A stretch of 64,000 nt of DNA from Enterococcus sp. DIV0212c (lineage in GTDB: Bacteria; Bacillota; Bacilli; Lactobacillales; Enterococcaceae), in NCBI RefSeq assembly GCF_017377505.1, contig NZ_JAFREN010000012.1, forward strand, positions 1-64,000, given 5' to 3'. Position numbers and translations under genes: made by a program. Below are positions 8,154-16,504 of the stretch, piece after piece. The first letter of the stretch is position 1, and the number at the start of each line of letters is the position of its first letter. The notes beneath the pieces are model-generated. The model was not told the origin of the DNA, searched no databases, and was given only the letters and a program-made list of their open reading frames with translations.

Positions 8154-8324
8154 TTATTTAAGAATCCAACCAAAAGTAGTTTGAATCACTGTGTCCATTA
8201 CAAAGAATAATACTGCAAATATAATTGATGTTTCAATAACAACTAATGTATCTTTGCGCAATTGTTTTTTTGATGGCCAAGTAACTTGCTTCATCTCGTC
8301 TACGACACTACGTAAAAATTTCAT
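8154..8324 (-). CDS. secE: Preprotein translocase subunit SecE
   Basis: A 56-residue single-helix SecE, read directly from the sequence because it is short. The N-terminus MKFLRSVVDEMKQVTWPSKK has the conserved amphipathic helix and VTWPS motif, followed by one membrane segment (VVIETSIIFAVLFFVMDTVI) and FGWILK at the end. It forms the SecYEG channel with SecY. It lies between rpmG and nusG, as usual. The SD GGAGGC lies about 9 nt upstream of the ATG. Confidence 0.95.
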   Translation of the reverse strand: MKFLRSVVDEMKQVTWPSKKQLRKDTLVVIETSIIFAVLFFVMDTVIQTTFGWILK

Positions 8325-8341
8325 TTGAACGCCTCCATTAT

Positions 8342-8494
8342 CTATTTCGTCTCTTTATGTAACGTGTATTTTTGACAGTATTTACAGAATTTTTTGATTT
8401 CTAACCGTTCTCCACGCTTTCCTTCACTGACGGCTTTAGAATAGTTTCTGGAGCCACAATCTGAACAAGCAAGTGCTGATTTTTTTGTTGCCAT
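8342..8494 (-). CDS. rpmG: 50S ribosomal protein L33
   Basis: A 50-residue L33 of the zinc-binding (C+) type with two CxxC pairs ([10 protein letters not shown] and [10 protein letters not shown]) and the conserved end TLHKETK. It is a component of the large ribosomal subunit. It is the first gene of rpmG-secE-nusG, with a GAGGAGG SD. Gram-positive genomes usually have other L33 copies, and the C+ type is the zinc-replete form; that general point cannot be checked here. Confidence 0.95.
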   Translation of the reverse strand: MATKKSALACSDCGSRNYSKAVSEGKRGERLEIKKFCKYCQKYTLHKETK

Positions 8495-8531
8495 TGTTCA
8501 ACCTCCTCTATTCACAAATTTACTCAATAAC

Positions 8532-8558
8532 ATTATCATTCTTTTAGCAAAATGTCAA
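8532..8558 (-). promoter_or_regulatory. Probable promoter of rpmG-secE-nusG
   Basis: On the minus strand a perfect -35 TTGACA (8553-8558) is followed by GATAAT (8532-8537) at 15 nt, or an overlapping TAATGT at 17 nt. The region lies 38 nt upstream of the rpmG start. Confidence 0.5.
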
Positions 8559-8642
8559 TGGATACTCAATAAACTATGGTTTTCTTTCAAATTATGTTAT
8601 CATTACATTGTCAGATGAATTTAACCTACGGGAGGTCAAAAT

Positions 8643-9287
8643 ATGTTATTAAAATCCGTTGTTATCAAAAAGAAAAATCTTACAACTGTCAACGAATCTT
8701 GTACTTTAGAAGAGGCTTTGAAAATCCTTGAAGATTCAGGTTATCGTTGTGTACCGATCTTAGATGAATCGGAAAAGATTTTTAGAGGAAATATCTATAA
8801 AATGCACATCTACCGCCACAAAGCAAACGGTGGAGACATGAGTTTACCAGTGACTTATTTATTAAAAAATGCGACAAAATTTATTTTTGTGAACACATCA
8901 TTCTTCAAAGTTTTCTTTACGATCAAAGAATTACCTTACATCGCTGTGTTGGATGAGAATAATTATTTCTATGGAATTTTAACACATAGCACGTTATTGA
9001 ATATCCTTGCTCAGTCTTGGAATATTCAACGCGGTAGTTATGTTTTGACAATTGCTACAACAGGTAAACAAGGAGATCTAGCCGCAATGACGAAAATTAT
9101 TGCGAAACACAGTAGTATCGCCAGCTGTATTACGCTAGATATTGGTGAGGATGAATTTATCCGCCGTACCTTGATCACTTTACCTGCAGACACAACTGAA
9201 GAAACGTGTGCAGTGATTGTTGAGAATTTAGAGCGTAAGAATCTTAAAGTTGTTGAGATCGAAGATTTACAGGCAAATGCTGAATAA
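8643..9287 (+). CDS. cbpA: CBS-domain c-di-AMP-binding protein (CbpA type)
   Basis: A 214-residue protein with a tandem CBS pair (about 10-130) followed by an ACT-like domain (about 135-205, VLTIATTGKQGDLAAMTKIIAKHSS region). This CBS-plus-ACT layout fits the CbpA family of cyclic-di-AMP receptors of Listeria and relatives rather than the shorter CbpB/DarB. It starts at ATG after GGGAGG. It is monocistronic, divergent from rpmG, and followed by a hairpin terminator. Ligand binding is inferred from the family. Confidence 0.75.
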   Translation: MLLKSVVIKKKNLTTVNESCTLEEALKILEDSGYRCVPILDESEKIFRGNIYKMHIYRHKANGGDMSLPVTYLLKNATKFIFVNTSFFKVFFTIKELPYIAVLDENNYFYGILTHSTLLNILAQSWNIQRGSYVLTIATTGKQGDLAAMTKIIAKHSSIASCITLDIGEDEFIRRTLITLPADTTEETCAVIVENLERKNLKVVEIEDLQANAE

Positions 9288-9292
9288 AATGA

Positions 9293-9321
9293 TAAAAAAG
9301 AAGCCTTTCAACTAAAAGGCT
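9293..9321 (+). repeat. Terminator-derived direct repeat, copy 1
   Basis: A 29-bp sequence (TAAAAAAGAAGCC...AAAAGGCT) matches 27 of 29 positions of the active bidirectional terminator at 10336-10364. Here the right-hand T tract is missing. The two copies flank the phzF-like gene, which suggests insertion by duplication or recombination at the terminator. Confidence 0.7.
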
Positions 9322-9326
9322 ACTAT

Positions 9327-9375
9327 AGACAAACTATTTTTTGAGAAATCAAATGCGAAAAATGGTTTGTCTTTT
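9327..9375 (+). terminator. Terminator of the CBS-domain gene
   Basis: Arms 9327-9341 and 9358-9372 match at 14 of 15 positions, the exception being a G-U pair in RNA. A 16-nt loop separates them and TTTT follows. It lies 40 nt after the cbpA stop. Confidence 0.75.
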
Positions 9376-9460
9376 GCTTTACAAAAATTTTACCCAACAA
9401 TAGTTATGTGTAGTGCTTTCTACGCTACAATTTAATCTAAGTAATGAAAGCAGGTGTCTT

Positions 9461-10318
9461 ATGAACATATCCGTTTATGTAGCAAGTGCATTCAGCAAGG
9501 ATCATAATGGCGGAAATAAAGCAGGAGTGGTACTGATGGAAAATACATTGACCACCACTCAGAAAATGGCAATAGCCAAACAACTAGGCTACGCAGAAAC
9601 CGCATTTATATCAGATTCTGAAATTGCTGATTATAAATTTGAATATTTTACACCCAAAGAAGAAGTTGATTTATGTGGTCATGCCACAATTGGCTCTTTC
9701 GTGATATTGATGTATTTAAATAAAATTTTTAGGAATCACTATATGATTGAAACAAACAGCGGTGTTCTTTCTATCACCATAAACGATGACAGTATATTCA
9801 TGGAGCAAAATAAACCACTATTCTATGATACTTTATCTCCAAACGAGTTCAGTGCCTGTTTTGATAGTAAAGATATTGATCATAAATACCCGATTCAAAT
9901 TGTTTCCACTGGCTTAAAAGATATTTTGATTCCTATAAAAAGTGAAGCACATTTACATGCACTACAACCAAATTTTGACAAAATCAAAGAAATCAGCCAG
10001 GCTTACGATGTTGTTGGGACGCATCTATATACTTTTACTGACGATCGAATTATATGCAGAAATTTTGCGCCACTATACGATATCAATGAAGAAGCAGCAA
10101 CTGGAACGTCAAATGGTGCATTAGCTTGCTACCTTTATGAGCACAACTACTTGCAAAAAGAAGTCTATGTATTTGAACAAGGTTATTCTTTAGACTCGCC
10201 TTCCGAAATATTCGTTAAATTGGCAACCAATGACCAGGATGAAATAGAGAAGGTTTATGTTGGCGGTAAAGGTTATTACTGTGAAACTAAGTATTTAAAT
10301 GTTGAAAATATCCAGTGA
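9461..10318 (+). CDS. PhzF-family isomerase/epimerase-like protein
   Basis: A 285-residue PhzF-fold protein with two related halves. The N-terminal part shows the catalytic Glu in YAETAFI and the FTPKEEVDLCGHATIGS motif; the second half carries DINEEAATGTSNGAL. Family members isomerise or epimerise small acids, but most have no known substrate. The ATG at 9461 follows AGCAGGTG; an upstream in-frame start at 9413 lacks an SD. It stands alone, flanked by duplicated terminator sequences, so it may be an insertion between cbpA and murB. Confidence 0.85.
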   Translation: MNISVYVASAFSKDHNGGNKAGVVLMENTLTTTQKMAIAKQLGYAETAFISDSEIADYKFEYFTPKEEVDLCGHATIGSFVILMYLNKIFRNHYMIETNSGVLSITINDDSIFMEQNKPLFYDTLSPNEFSACFDSKDIDHKYPIQIVSTGLKDILIPIKSEAHLHALQPNFDKIKEISQAYDVVGTHLYTFTDDRIICRNFAPLYDINEEAATGTSNGALACYLYEHNYLQKEVYVFEQGYSLDSPSEIFVKLATNDQDEIEKVYVGGKGYYCETKYLNVENIQ

Positions 10319-10335
10319 AAAAAGTCTGAAGAGCG

Positions 10336-10372
10336 TAAAAAAGAAGCCTTCCAACTGAAAGGCTTCTTTTTT
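10336..10372. terminator. Bidirectional terminator between phzF-like gene and murB
   Basis: AAAAAAGAAGCCTT pairs with AAGGCTTCTTTTTT, so the A and T tracts serve both directions. It ends the plus-strand phzF-like gene and the minus-strand murB (stop at 10371). A decayed copy lies at 9293-9321. Confidence 0.9.
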
Positions 10373-11273
10373 AACGTTCTTCACCAATAATACGGACTTC
10401 TGTCTCCAATGAAACATCAAATTTTTCTTTGATGACTTGTTGGATATGGGCAATCAATTCTACATAATCTGTCGCTGTCGCCTGATCAATGTTTACAATA
10501 AAACCAGCATGTTTTTCTGAAATTTGAGCGCCGCCCCATTTTAGTCCTTGCAAGCCAGCATCTTGAATCAGTTTTCCAGTAAAATGTCCTTCTGGACGTT
10601 TAAAGACGCTGCCACAAGATGGATATTCTAATGGTTGCTTGGATTCTCTAAGTTCAGTCAGCTCTGACATTTGCCCTTTTATTATGCTGTGCTCCCCTTT
10701 TTCTAAAGAAAAAGTCGCTTCTAACACAATACAGTGCATATCTTGAATCGCACTGTGACGATATGAAAATGCCATCTCTTCATTTGTAAAGGTTTTGACC
10801 GTTCCATCTTCTAACAACACATCAACACTTGTGAAAACATCCTTGATTTCGCCACCATAAGCACCTGCGTTCATATAAACAGCTCCGCCGATACTCCCTG
10901 GAATGCCGCAAGCAAACTCAAAGCCTGTCAAATCATGATCTAATGCAACATATGTTGTATCGATCAATTTCGCTCCTGCTTCAACAATGATCTGGTTTTT
11001 AGAAACAGAAATTTGCTTCATATTTTCTAACATGATCACCATGCCGCGAATTCCACCGTCTCGTACAATCAAGTTACTGGCATTTCCCAAAACAAGCCAT
11101 GGAATTTCATGATTTTTGCAATATTCGACCAGAGTAGCCACTTCAGCTTTTGATTTTGGAAAAGCTAAAACGTCTACAGGTCCACCCGTTTTAGTAAAGG
11201 TAAAATTCATCAAAGGTTCATCAAATAGTAAGGTTATATCCGTTAATTCATTCATCATTTCAATTTTATTCAT
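10371..11273 (-). CDS. murB: UDP-N-acetylenolpyruvoylglucosamine reductase MurB
   Basis: A 300-residue FAD-dependent MurB that reduces enolpyruvyl-UDP-GlcNAc to UDP-MurNAc in peptidoglycan synthesis. Visible motifs are [16 protein letters not shown], the FAD-binding [13 protein letters not shown] and [25 protein letters not shown] segments, YRHSAIQD, and [12 protein letters not shown] near the active site. Length and motifs fit the short Gram-positive (type II) form. The ATG at 11273 follows AAAGGA; the frame extends nine codons further without a better SD. Terminated by the hairpin shared with the phzF-like gene. Confidence 0.96.
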   Translation of the reverse strand: MNKIEMMNELTDITLLFDEPLMNFTFTKTGGPVDVLAFPKSKAEVATLVEYCKNHEIPWLVLGNASNLIVRDGGIRGMVIMLENMKQISVSKNQIIVEAGAKLIDTTYVALDHDLTGFEFACGIPGSIGGAVYMNAGAYGGEIKDVFTSVDVLLEDGTVKTFTNEEMAFSYRHSAIQDMHCIVLEATFSLEKGEHSIIKGQMSELTELRESKQPLEYPSCGSVFKRPEGHFTGKLIQDAGLQGLKWGGAQISEKHAGFIVNIDQATATDYVELIAHIQQVIKEKFDVSLETEVRIIGEER

Positions 11274-11344
11274 CGAAAGTCGTTCCTTTCTTTCAAACAT
11301 CCTACTTATTCTAGCATGTCAAAGAGAAACTTTCTAGTCTGACT

Positions 11345-12259
11345 CTATAAAATATGTTCTTGATGTTTGCGTAGCATTTGCGCACATAGCTCATGACTAG
11401 TGAAGACTTTTTCTTGTTTTAAATGAGATCCATCATTTGTTTGAACGGCTTTGATAAATTCTTCTACCATTTGATGGAAGCCGCGTTTTTCTAGTGTTGT
11501 TGACCAATCGCCAAAGTTTTTTTGTTGCGTTCCCAGCTGGTTTTTAATCGTTAAGTCCGTTAGATTTTCTAATACTAACGTTCCTTCTGGGCTTGTTAGC
11601 TGGTAGGTTTCAGTATTTGCTCCAGCATAGAGATTCATTGAAGCAATTGCTGTTGTGGTTTCCGTTTCTACTTGGAGTAAGGCTCTTTTTAATAGGCCAT
11701 TTTCCTCGATGATTTTGGTTTGGACGTGTCGAATCTCGTCATCAAGTAGATAAACAAGCGTGTCCGCTACATGTAAAAATAAATCGTAGATCACAAAATT
11801 AGCTGTGGATTCTGAGGCAATACGATTTTTTTGTATCAGCAACATATTTTTATTTTCAACAGCTTTTAATTCTTCTACAAATGGAGCAAAACGGCGATTA
11901 AATCCAACCATCAACAGGAGATTTTTTTCTGCTGCTAGAGTTTGGATTTCTTTGACTTCTGCTAGGTTTTCACTTAACGGTTTGTCGACAAAAACGTGAA
12001 TGCCAGCTTCTAATAATTGTTTTACTAGTTGACCATGAACTTTAGTTGCCGCATGGACAAAACAGGCTGATATGCCAACTTCAATCAACTCTTCTGTCGA
12101 AGCAACTATTTCATTGAAGCCGTATTTTTCACTAATTTCTTTTCTAGTTTGTTCATTTCTGGTAGATAAAATAAACGTTGCTTGATCTCTTAGTTGAGAG
12201 TAAACAGGTAAATACGCTTTTTGCGCAATATTTCCTAAGCCGATGATTCCAATTTTCAC
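11345..12259 (-). CDS. Gfo/Idh/MocA-family oxidoreductase
   Basis: A 304-residue NAD(P)-dependent oxidoreductase. The Rossmann motif is GIIGLGNIAQKAYLP at the N-terminus, and the family signature VFVDKPLSENLAEV (the EKP-type motif, here DKP) lies near residue 90, followed by GFNRRFAPF. Such enzymes oxidise or reduce sugars, inositols or related compounds; the substrate is not evident. It is monocistronic, downstream of a divergent promoter region shared with exonuclease III. Confidence 0.88.
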   Translation of the reverse strand: MKIGIIGLGNIAQKAYLPVYSQLRDQATFILSTRNEQTRKEISEKYGFNEIVASTEELIEVGISACFVHAATKVHGQLVKQLLEAGIHVFVDKPLSENLAEVKEIQTLAAEKNLLLMVGFNRRFAPFVEELKAVENKNMLLIQKNRIASESTANFVIYDLFLHVADTLVYLLDDEIRHVQTKIIEENGLLKRALLQVETETTTAIASMNLYAGANTETYQLTSPEGTLVLENLTDLTIKNQLGTQQKNFGDWSTTLEKRGFHQMVEEFIKAVQTNDGSHLKQEKVFTSHELCAQMLRKHQEHIL

Positions 12260-12433
12260 GAAAAGTCCTCCTTGATTTTAAAAGCTGAACAAGCTAGTTA
12301 ATACACTTATTTCTTTAAGTTTAGCATATCAGGAATTGATTTAGATGTAAAAAAATAGAATTATTTATAAGGTACAGCCTTTCATAGTTGAAATCACTGA
12401 CTTTCTTGTTACAATAGTAATGAGGTGAATGAA

Positions 12434-13192
12434 ATGAAATGTATATCATGGAATGTCAACGGCCTGCGTGCTGTTGTTAAAAAGAACTTTATGGAAGTGT
12501 TTAACGAATTAGATGCAGATTTTTTCTGCTTACAAGAAACAAAATTACAAGAAGGTCAAATTGATCTAGACTTACCAGGTTATCACCAATACTGGAATTA
12601 TGCTGAGAAAAAAGGTTACTCTGGCACTGCTATTTTTGCTAAAGAAGAAGCTTTAAGCGTTCGTTATGGTATGGATCTTGAAGAACATGATCAAGAAGGT
12701 CGTTTGATCACATTGGAATATCCAAACTTCTTTATGATCACTTGTTATACACCAAATTCACAAAATGAGTTAAAACGTTTAGATTACCGTATGACATGGG
12801 AAGATGCGTTTCGTGCGTATTTAAACGAATTAAGTAAAGAAAAACCAGTGATTCTTTGTGGCGATTTAAATGTTGCCCATCAAAACATTGATTTAAAGAA
12901 CTGGAAAACCAATCAGAAAAATGCTGGATTCACACCTGAAGAACGTGGGAAGTTCACAGAGTTATTGGATAGTGGTTTTATTGATACTTACCGTTATTTC
13001 TATCCTGATCAAGAAGGCGTTTATTCTTGGTGGAGCTATCGTTTTAATGCTCGGAAAAATAATGCTGGATGGAGAATCGATTATTTTGTCGTTTCAGATG
13101 GCTTGAAAGAAGCTTTGACTAGTGCGAAGATCCATACTGACATTACTGGAAGTGACCACTGTCCAGTTGAGGTTGACTTGACTATTGCTTAA
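12434..13192 (+). CDS. exoA: Exodeoxyribonuclease III
   Basis: A 252-residue ExoIII/AP endonuclease of the EEP superfamily. It shows ISWNVNGLRAV, the metal-binding LQETKLQEG, YSGTAIF, CGDLNVAH, and the terminal SDHCPVEV with the catalytic Asp-His. It cuts DNA at abasic sites and trims 3' ends in base-excision repair. The ATG at 12434 follows GAGGTG at 7 nt; the in-frame GTG at 12425 lies inside the SD. A hairpin terminator follows directly. Confidence 0.95.
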   Translation: MKCISWNVNGLRAVVKKNFMEVFNELDADFFCLQETKLQEGQIDLDLPGYHQYWNYAEKKGYSGTAIFAKEEALSVRYGMDLEEHDQEGRLITLEYPNFFMITCYTPNSQNELKRLDYRMTWEDAFRAYLNELSKEKPVILCGDLNVAHQNIDLKNWKTNQKNAGFTPEERGKFTELLDSGFIDTYRYFYPDQEGVYSWWSYRFNARKNNAGWRIDYFVVSDGLKEALTSAKIHTDITGSDHCPVEVDLTIA

Positions 13193-13217
13193 CGAGAGGC
13201 TCCTTCTCTCGTTTTTT
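13191..13217 (+). terminator. Terminator of exonuclease III
   Basis: AACGAGAG pairs with CTCTCGTT around a short loop and is followed by a T run. It overlaps the stop codon of the gene. Confidence 0.85.
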
Positions 13218-13318
13218 ATTTAGTTTCTGTTAATATTTTTAAATTAACCTTACTATCTCTCACTTATTTTGATATACTACATGTATGAATTAATTTTGAA
13301 TTGAAAGGGATAATGAAC

Positions 13319-13852
13319 ATGAATTTTTATTCCATAGACTTTGAAACAGCTAGTTATGCTAAACATAGTGCCTGTTCTGTTGCGCTAGTAAAAGTAGAAA
13401 ATAATAAAATCGTTGATGAATACTACTCCTTGATTAAACCAGAAACTGATTTTTTCTGGAAAAACATTCAAGTTCACGGGATTAAACCAGAAGATGTAGC
13501 CGATGCACCTAAATTTCCAGAAGTTTGGAAGCAAATTCAAGGTTGCTTTAAAGCGAATAGTTTAGTCGTCGCTCATAATGCGCCTTTCGACTGTGGTGTT
13601 TTAGCTGGATGTTTAGATTATTATGGCATCGATCAGCCGAATTATCTTTCGCTATGTACTGTGAAAACGAGCCGTAAGTTATTTCCAGAAATGCCGAATC
13701 ATAAATTAAACACCGTTTGTGAGAATTTAGATATCCAATTGAACAATCATCATGACGCTCTAGAAGATAGTCGCGCTTGTGCTGAAATTCTTTTGTACCA
13801 AGAAAAACATTTTGGTGTTGAACCTTTGAAAAAACTTGTCACAATAAAATAA
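13319..13852 (+). CDS. DnaQ-type 3'-5' exonuclease
   Basis: A 177-residue stand-alone DEDDh exonuclease resembling the epsilon/PolC proofreading domain. ExoI is FYSIDFET, ExoII is VVAHNAPFDCGVL, and ExoIII is HDALEDSRACA with the His of DEDDh. No polymerase domain is attached. It probably trims single-stranded DNA or RNA ends. The ATG at 13319 has AAAGGGA at 8 nt; the upstream TTG and ATG are too near the SD. It ends at a terminator shared with the thioredoxin-reductase-like gene. Confidence 0.85.
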   Translation: MNFYSIDFETASYAKHSACSVALVKVENNKIVDEYYSLIKPETDFFWKNIQVHGIKPEDVADAPKFPEVWKQIQGCFKANSLVVAHNAPFDCGVLAGCLDYYGIDQPNYLSLCTVKTSRKLFPEMPNHKLNTVCENLDIQLNNHHDALEDSRACAEILLYQEKHFGVEPLKKLVTIK

Positions 13853-13900
13853 AAACAGCCGAATCAAGAACAAATCGTTCAGTTGATTCGGCTATTTTTT
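13851..13900. terminator. Bidirectional terminator
   Basis: AGCCGAATCAA and TTGATTCGGCT form an 11-bp perfect stem flanked by A and T tracts. It serves the exonuclease on the plus strand and the AhpF-like gene on the minus strand. Confidence 0.9.
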
Positions 13901-15587
13901 ATTTTTCTAAAATCTCAATAATCTCATCCATATTCTTAGAACCAAAAACAATTTCTTGATCATCAATAATCATCGCAGGGACGCTCATGATTTTCTTTTC
14001 TGTTTTCAATTCTGGGAAAACACCGATATCGATCATCTCAGCTTCAATATTATGATTGATCGAAGCAATTCGCTGACAAGCTGCCACAACATCTGGGCAG
14101 TAATGACAAGTTAATGAAACGAAAATCTGTACTTTCTTTTTAGGTAGCTCTTTGATTTTATCAACGACAGGCTCTTCTATTGGCTGTCCAGCGCTTCCTA
14201 CATTGTAGACAGCTAAAACGATCGAGTTAACTTCATGTCCGCTTGGAATACCACTAAATTTGATTCCTGTGTATTCGCCTTGATCATCTAAGACCACAAC
14301 ACTTGGTAATTTATCAATGCCATATTTCGCTTCTACATCAGAGTCTGCACCTTTTTGAACAGTTTCTAACAAAATTTTATCGCTTAATGATGCAAATTCA
14401 GTTAAGAAAGAATTCAATTCAAGTGATTTCTCTTCGCTACTATCCATGATTTGTAATAAGGTTACATTCTTCGTTAATTTACCGAAAATACCACCTAGCT
14501 GCTCTCTCATTGCATCAGGGAACCATGTGTTATTTCCACTTGTTGCTTTAGCAGGTTTCTTCTCTGCTTTTGGTTGTGTTTCTTTATTTTCAGCATGCTG
14601 TTTCGCTAAACGTTTTTCCATACGTTCATTGACGATCGGCAAGCCAGCTTTTGTTTTTTCTTCTGTAATGTATTTTTGTGCATTGGTTGCAGCGATTGCC
14701 CCATCTGCAACAGCGGTAACGATTTGACGTAATTCTTTGATACGTAAATCTCCTGCCGCATAGACACCAGGTACATTTGTTTCCATATTTTCATTTGTCG
14801 GTACATAGCCGCGATCTAATTCGACTTTGCCTTCAAAAATCTCGGTACTTGGTTTGTTTCCTGCAAAAACAAACATCCCAAAAGTACTGTCAGCTGGTGC
14901 TTCGTACGTTGTTTCTTCGCCTGTTTCATTATTGACAAAAACGGCTTTACGAACAAAATCATCACCAGTGATTTCTTTGACTTCTGTATTGTAGACGATC
15001 TTGATATCAGGATGTTTTTTAGCTGCTTCTGCCGTTAATTTCGCACAAGTAAAATCAGGTTCGCGAATGATCATTGTGACTGATTTACCGTAACGAGTTA
15101 AATAAACCGCTTCTTCGGCTGCTGCATAACCGCCACCAAGCACAAAAATATCTAAGCCTTGGAAAAATTCACCATCACAAGTTGAGCAGTATGCAATTCC
15201 ACGTCCTGTAAATTCAACTTCACCCGGGAAACCGATTTTACGTGCTGACGCACCTGTTGCGATGATCACAGCATAGGCTTGATAGGTTTTAGTCGCAGAT
15301 TTGACGGTTTTGACGGTTTGGCTTAAATCAACATCAATGATTTCATCGGTTGTAAATTCAACCCCAAAATCTAGCGCTTGTAAACGCATATCTTCCATCA
15401 ATTCAGGACCAGTTGTTGCTCTAATCGCTGGATAGTTCACGATTTCGGAAGTCGTCGTTACTTGTCCCCCGATCTTGTCTTTTTCGATGATCAATGTATC
15501 TAACATCGCACGACCTGCGTAAATCCCTGCTGATAAAGCAGCAGATCCGCCGCCAATTACGATCAAATCATAAATTTCTTGACTCAT
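13899..15587 (-). CDS. ahpF: Thioredoxin reductase / AhpF-like fusion, domain-swapped
   Basis: A 562-residue flavoprotein disulfide reductase. The N-terminal half is a thioredoxin-reductase module: FAD motif VIGGGSAALSAGIYAGR, redox pair CSTC (134 and 137), NADPH motif LGGGYAAAEEA, and AAGDLR. A charged linker (about 325-350) follows, then a C-terminal pair of thioredoxin folds with CHYC near residue 480, as at the N-terminus of AhpF. The order is thus the reverse of enterobacterial AhpF. Lying 95 bp after ahpC, it probably passes electrons from NAD(P)H to AhpC. The ATG at 15587 follows AAAGGAG. Confidence 0.9.
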   Translation of the reverse strand: MSQEIYDLIVIGGGSAALSAGIYAGRAMLDTLIIEKDKIGGQVTTTSEIVNYPAIRATTGPELMEDMRLQALDFGVEFTTDEIIDVDLSQTVKTVKSATKTYQAYAVIIATGASARKIGFPGEVEFTGRGIAYCSTCDGEFFQGLDIFVLGGGYAAAEEAVYLTRYGKSVTMIIREPDFTCAKLTAEAAKKHPDIKIVYNTEVKEITGDDFVRKAVFVNNETGEETTYEAPADSTFGMFVFAGNKPSTEIFEGKVELDRGYVPTNENMETNVPGVYAAGDLRIKELRQIVTAVADGAIAATNAQKYITEEKTKAGLPIVNERMEKRLAKQHAENKETQPKAEKKPAKATSGNNTWFPDAMREQLGGIFGKLTKNVTLLQIMDSSEEKSLELNSFLTEFASLSDKILLETVQKGADSDVEAKYGIDKLPSVVVLDDQGEYTGIKFSGIPSGHEVNSIVLAVYNVGSAGQPIEEPVVDKIKELPKKKVQIFVSLTCHYCPDVVAACQRIASINHNIEAEMIDIGVFPELKTEKKIMSVPAMIIDDQEIVFGSKNMDEIIEILEK

Positions 15588-15682
15588 GTGTGTTCTCCTT
15601 TTTGTCCATCTCATTATTTTGATTGATAAATTTTAAGAAAGACTTCCCAGAAAGGAAGTCTTAAGGTTATCTATTTAAGGAT

Positions 15683-16246
15683 TTAGATTTTACCAACTAG
15701 GTCTAAACTTGGTGCGATTGTTTCTTCGCCTGGTTTCCAGTTTGCTGGACAAACTTTATCGCCGTGTTTTGCTACAAATTGAGAAGCTTCTAATTTACGA
15801 ACTAACTCATCAGCGTTACGGCCAATTCCCATATCATTGATTTCGTAAGATTTAATTTCGCCTTCTGGGCTAACGATAAATGTTCCACGGTATGCTTGAC
15901 CTAAATCTTCATTTAAAACACCGAAGAAACGAGCAATTTTACCATTTGGATCAGCTAACATTGGGTATTTGATTTTACCGATCGTATCAGTCGCATCTGC
16001 CCATGCTTTATGAACAAAGTGACTATCTTCTGATACAGAGTAAACTTCACAATTCAACTCTTTTAAGTGATCGTAGTGATCTTGCATGTCGCCAAGTTCT
16101 GTTGGACAAACAAATGAAAAGTCAGCTGGATAGAAGAAGAAAATACTCCATTTTCCTAATACGTCTGCTGTTGATACTTTGATAAAGTCTCCATCTTGGT
16201 ATGCGTCACATTCAAAGTCTAATAGTTTTGTGTTGATTAAGTTCAT
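15683..16246 (-). CDS. ahpC: Alkyl hydroperoxide reductase subunit C (2-Cys peroxiredoxin)
   Basis: A 187-residue typical 2-Cys peroxiredoxin. The peroxidatic Cys47 lies in FSFVCPTELGD, and the resolving Cys is in DKVCPANWKPGE near the C-terminus. It reduces hydrogen peroxide, organic peroxides and peroxynitrite in the cytoplasm. It is first in a two-gene unit with the AhpF-like reductase. A TTGACA promoter lies 48-76 nt upstream. I looked for a PerR box but found no convincing match. Confidence 0.97.
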   Translation of the reverse strand: MNLINTKLLDFECDAYQDGDFIKVSTADVLGKWSIFFFYPADFSFVCPTELGDMQDHYDHLKELNCEVYSVSEDSHFVHKAWADATDTIGKIKYPMLADPNGKIARFFGVLNEDLGQAYRGTFIVSPEGEIKSYEINDMGIGRNADELVRKLEASQFVAKHGDKVCPANWKPGEETIAPSLDLVGKI

Positions 16247-16293
16247 TTATTATTCCTCCAATTTTTTAAATCTAGATAATTTCCTACCTTATA

Positions 16294-16322
16294 AGCCTAT
16301 CAATTTAAAATTATTATGTCAA
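16294..16322 (-). promoter_or_regulatory. Probable ahpC promoter
   Basis: On the minus strand TTGACA (16317-16322), 17 nt, then TAGGCT (16294-16299) preceded by TGA, giving an extended -10 element. Confidence 0.5.
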
Positions 16323-16447
16323 TAGAATTATTACAGTTTAGTTATTTTATTTTTGCCATTTTCGTCTTTTCTTTGAGAAAATAGCTCTTTCATTCTCAAT
16401 AACATGAAAGAACACTCTTTATGGTTTGTCTGATCATATTTACACAA

Positions 16448-16487
16448 TAAAACAAAAACAGAACAAAGAAAAAAATCTCTGTCCTGT
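16448..16487 (-). terminator. Terminator of the second DUF915-type hydrolase
   Basis: Arms 16476-16487 and 16458-16469 pair over 12 positions with three G-U pairs, followed on the minus strand by a T-rich run. It begins 18 nt after the hydrolase stop. Confidence 0.75.
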
Positions 16488-16504
16488 TTCATCTTCACTC
16501 TATT

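Noticed and set aside
8160..8161. Loss of secE or rpmG before nusG because no long frame appears there
   Set aside because: Both short genes are present and intact when the sequence is translated (56 and 50 residues).
14446..14727. Plus-strand frame inside the AhpF-like gene
   Set aside because: It is a shadow in the opposite strand of a well-conserved gene, without SD or homology. Other antisense frames across the window were dropped for the same reason.
16247..16330. PerR box upstream of ahpC
   Set aside because: AT-rich stretches around 16300-16330 only loosely resemble TTATAAT-N-ATTATAA; no match good enough to claim.
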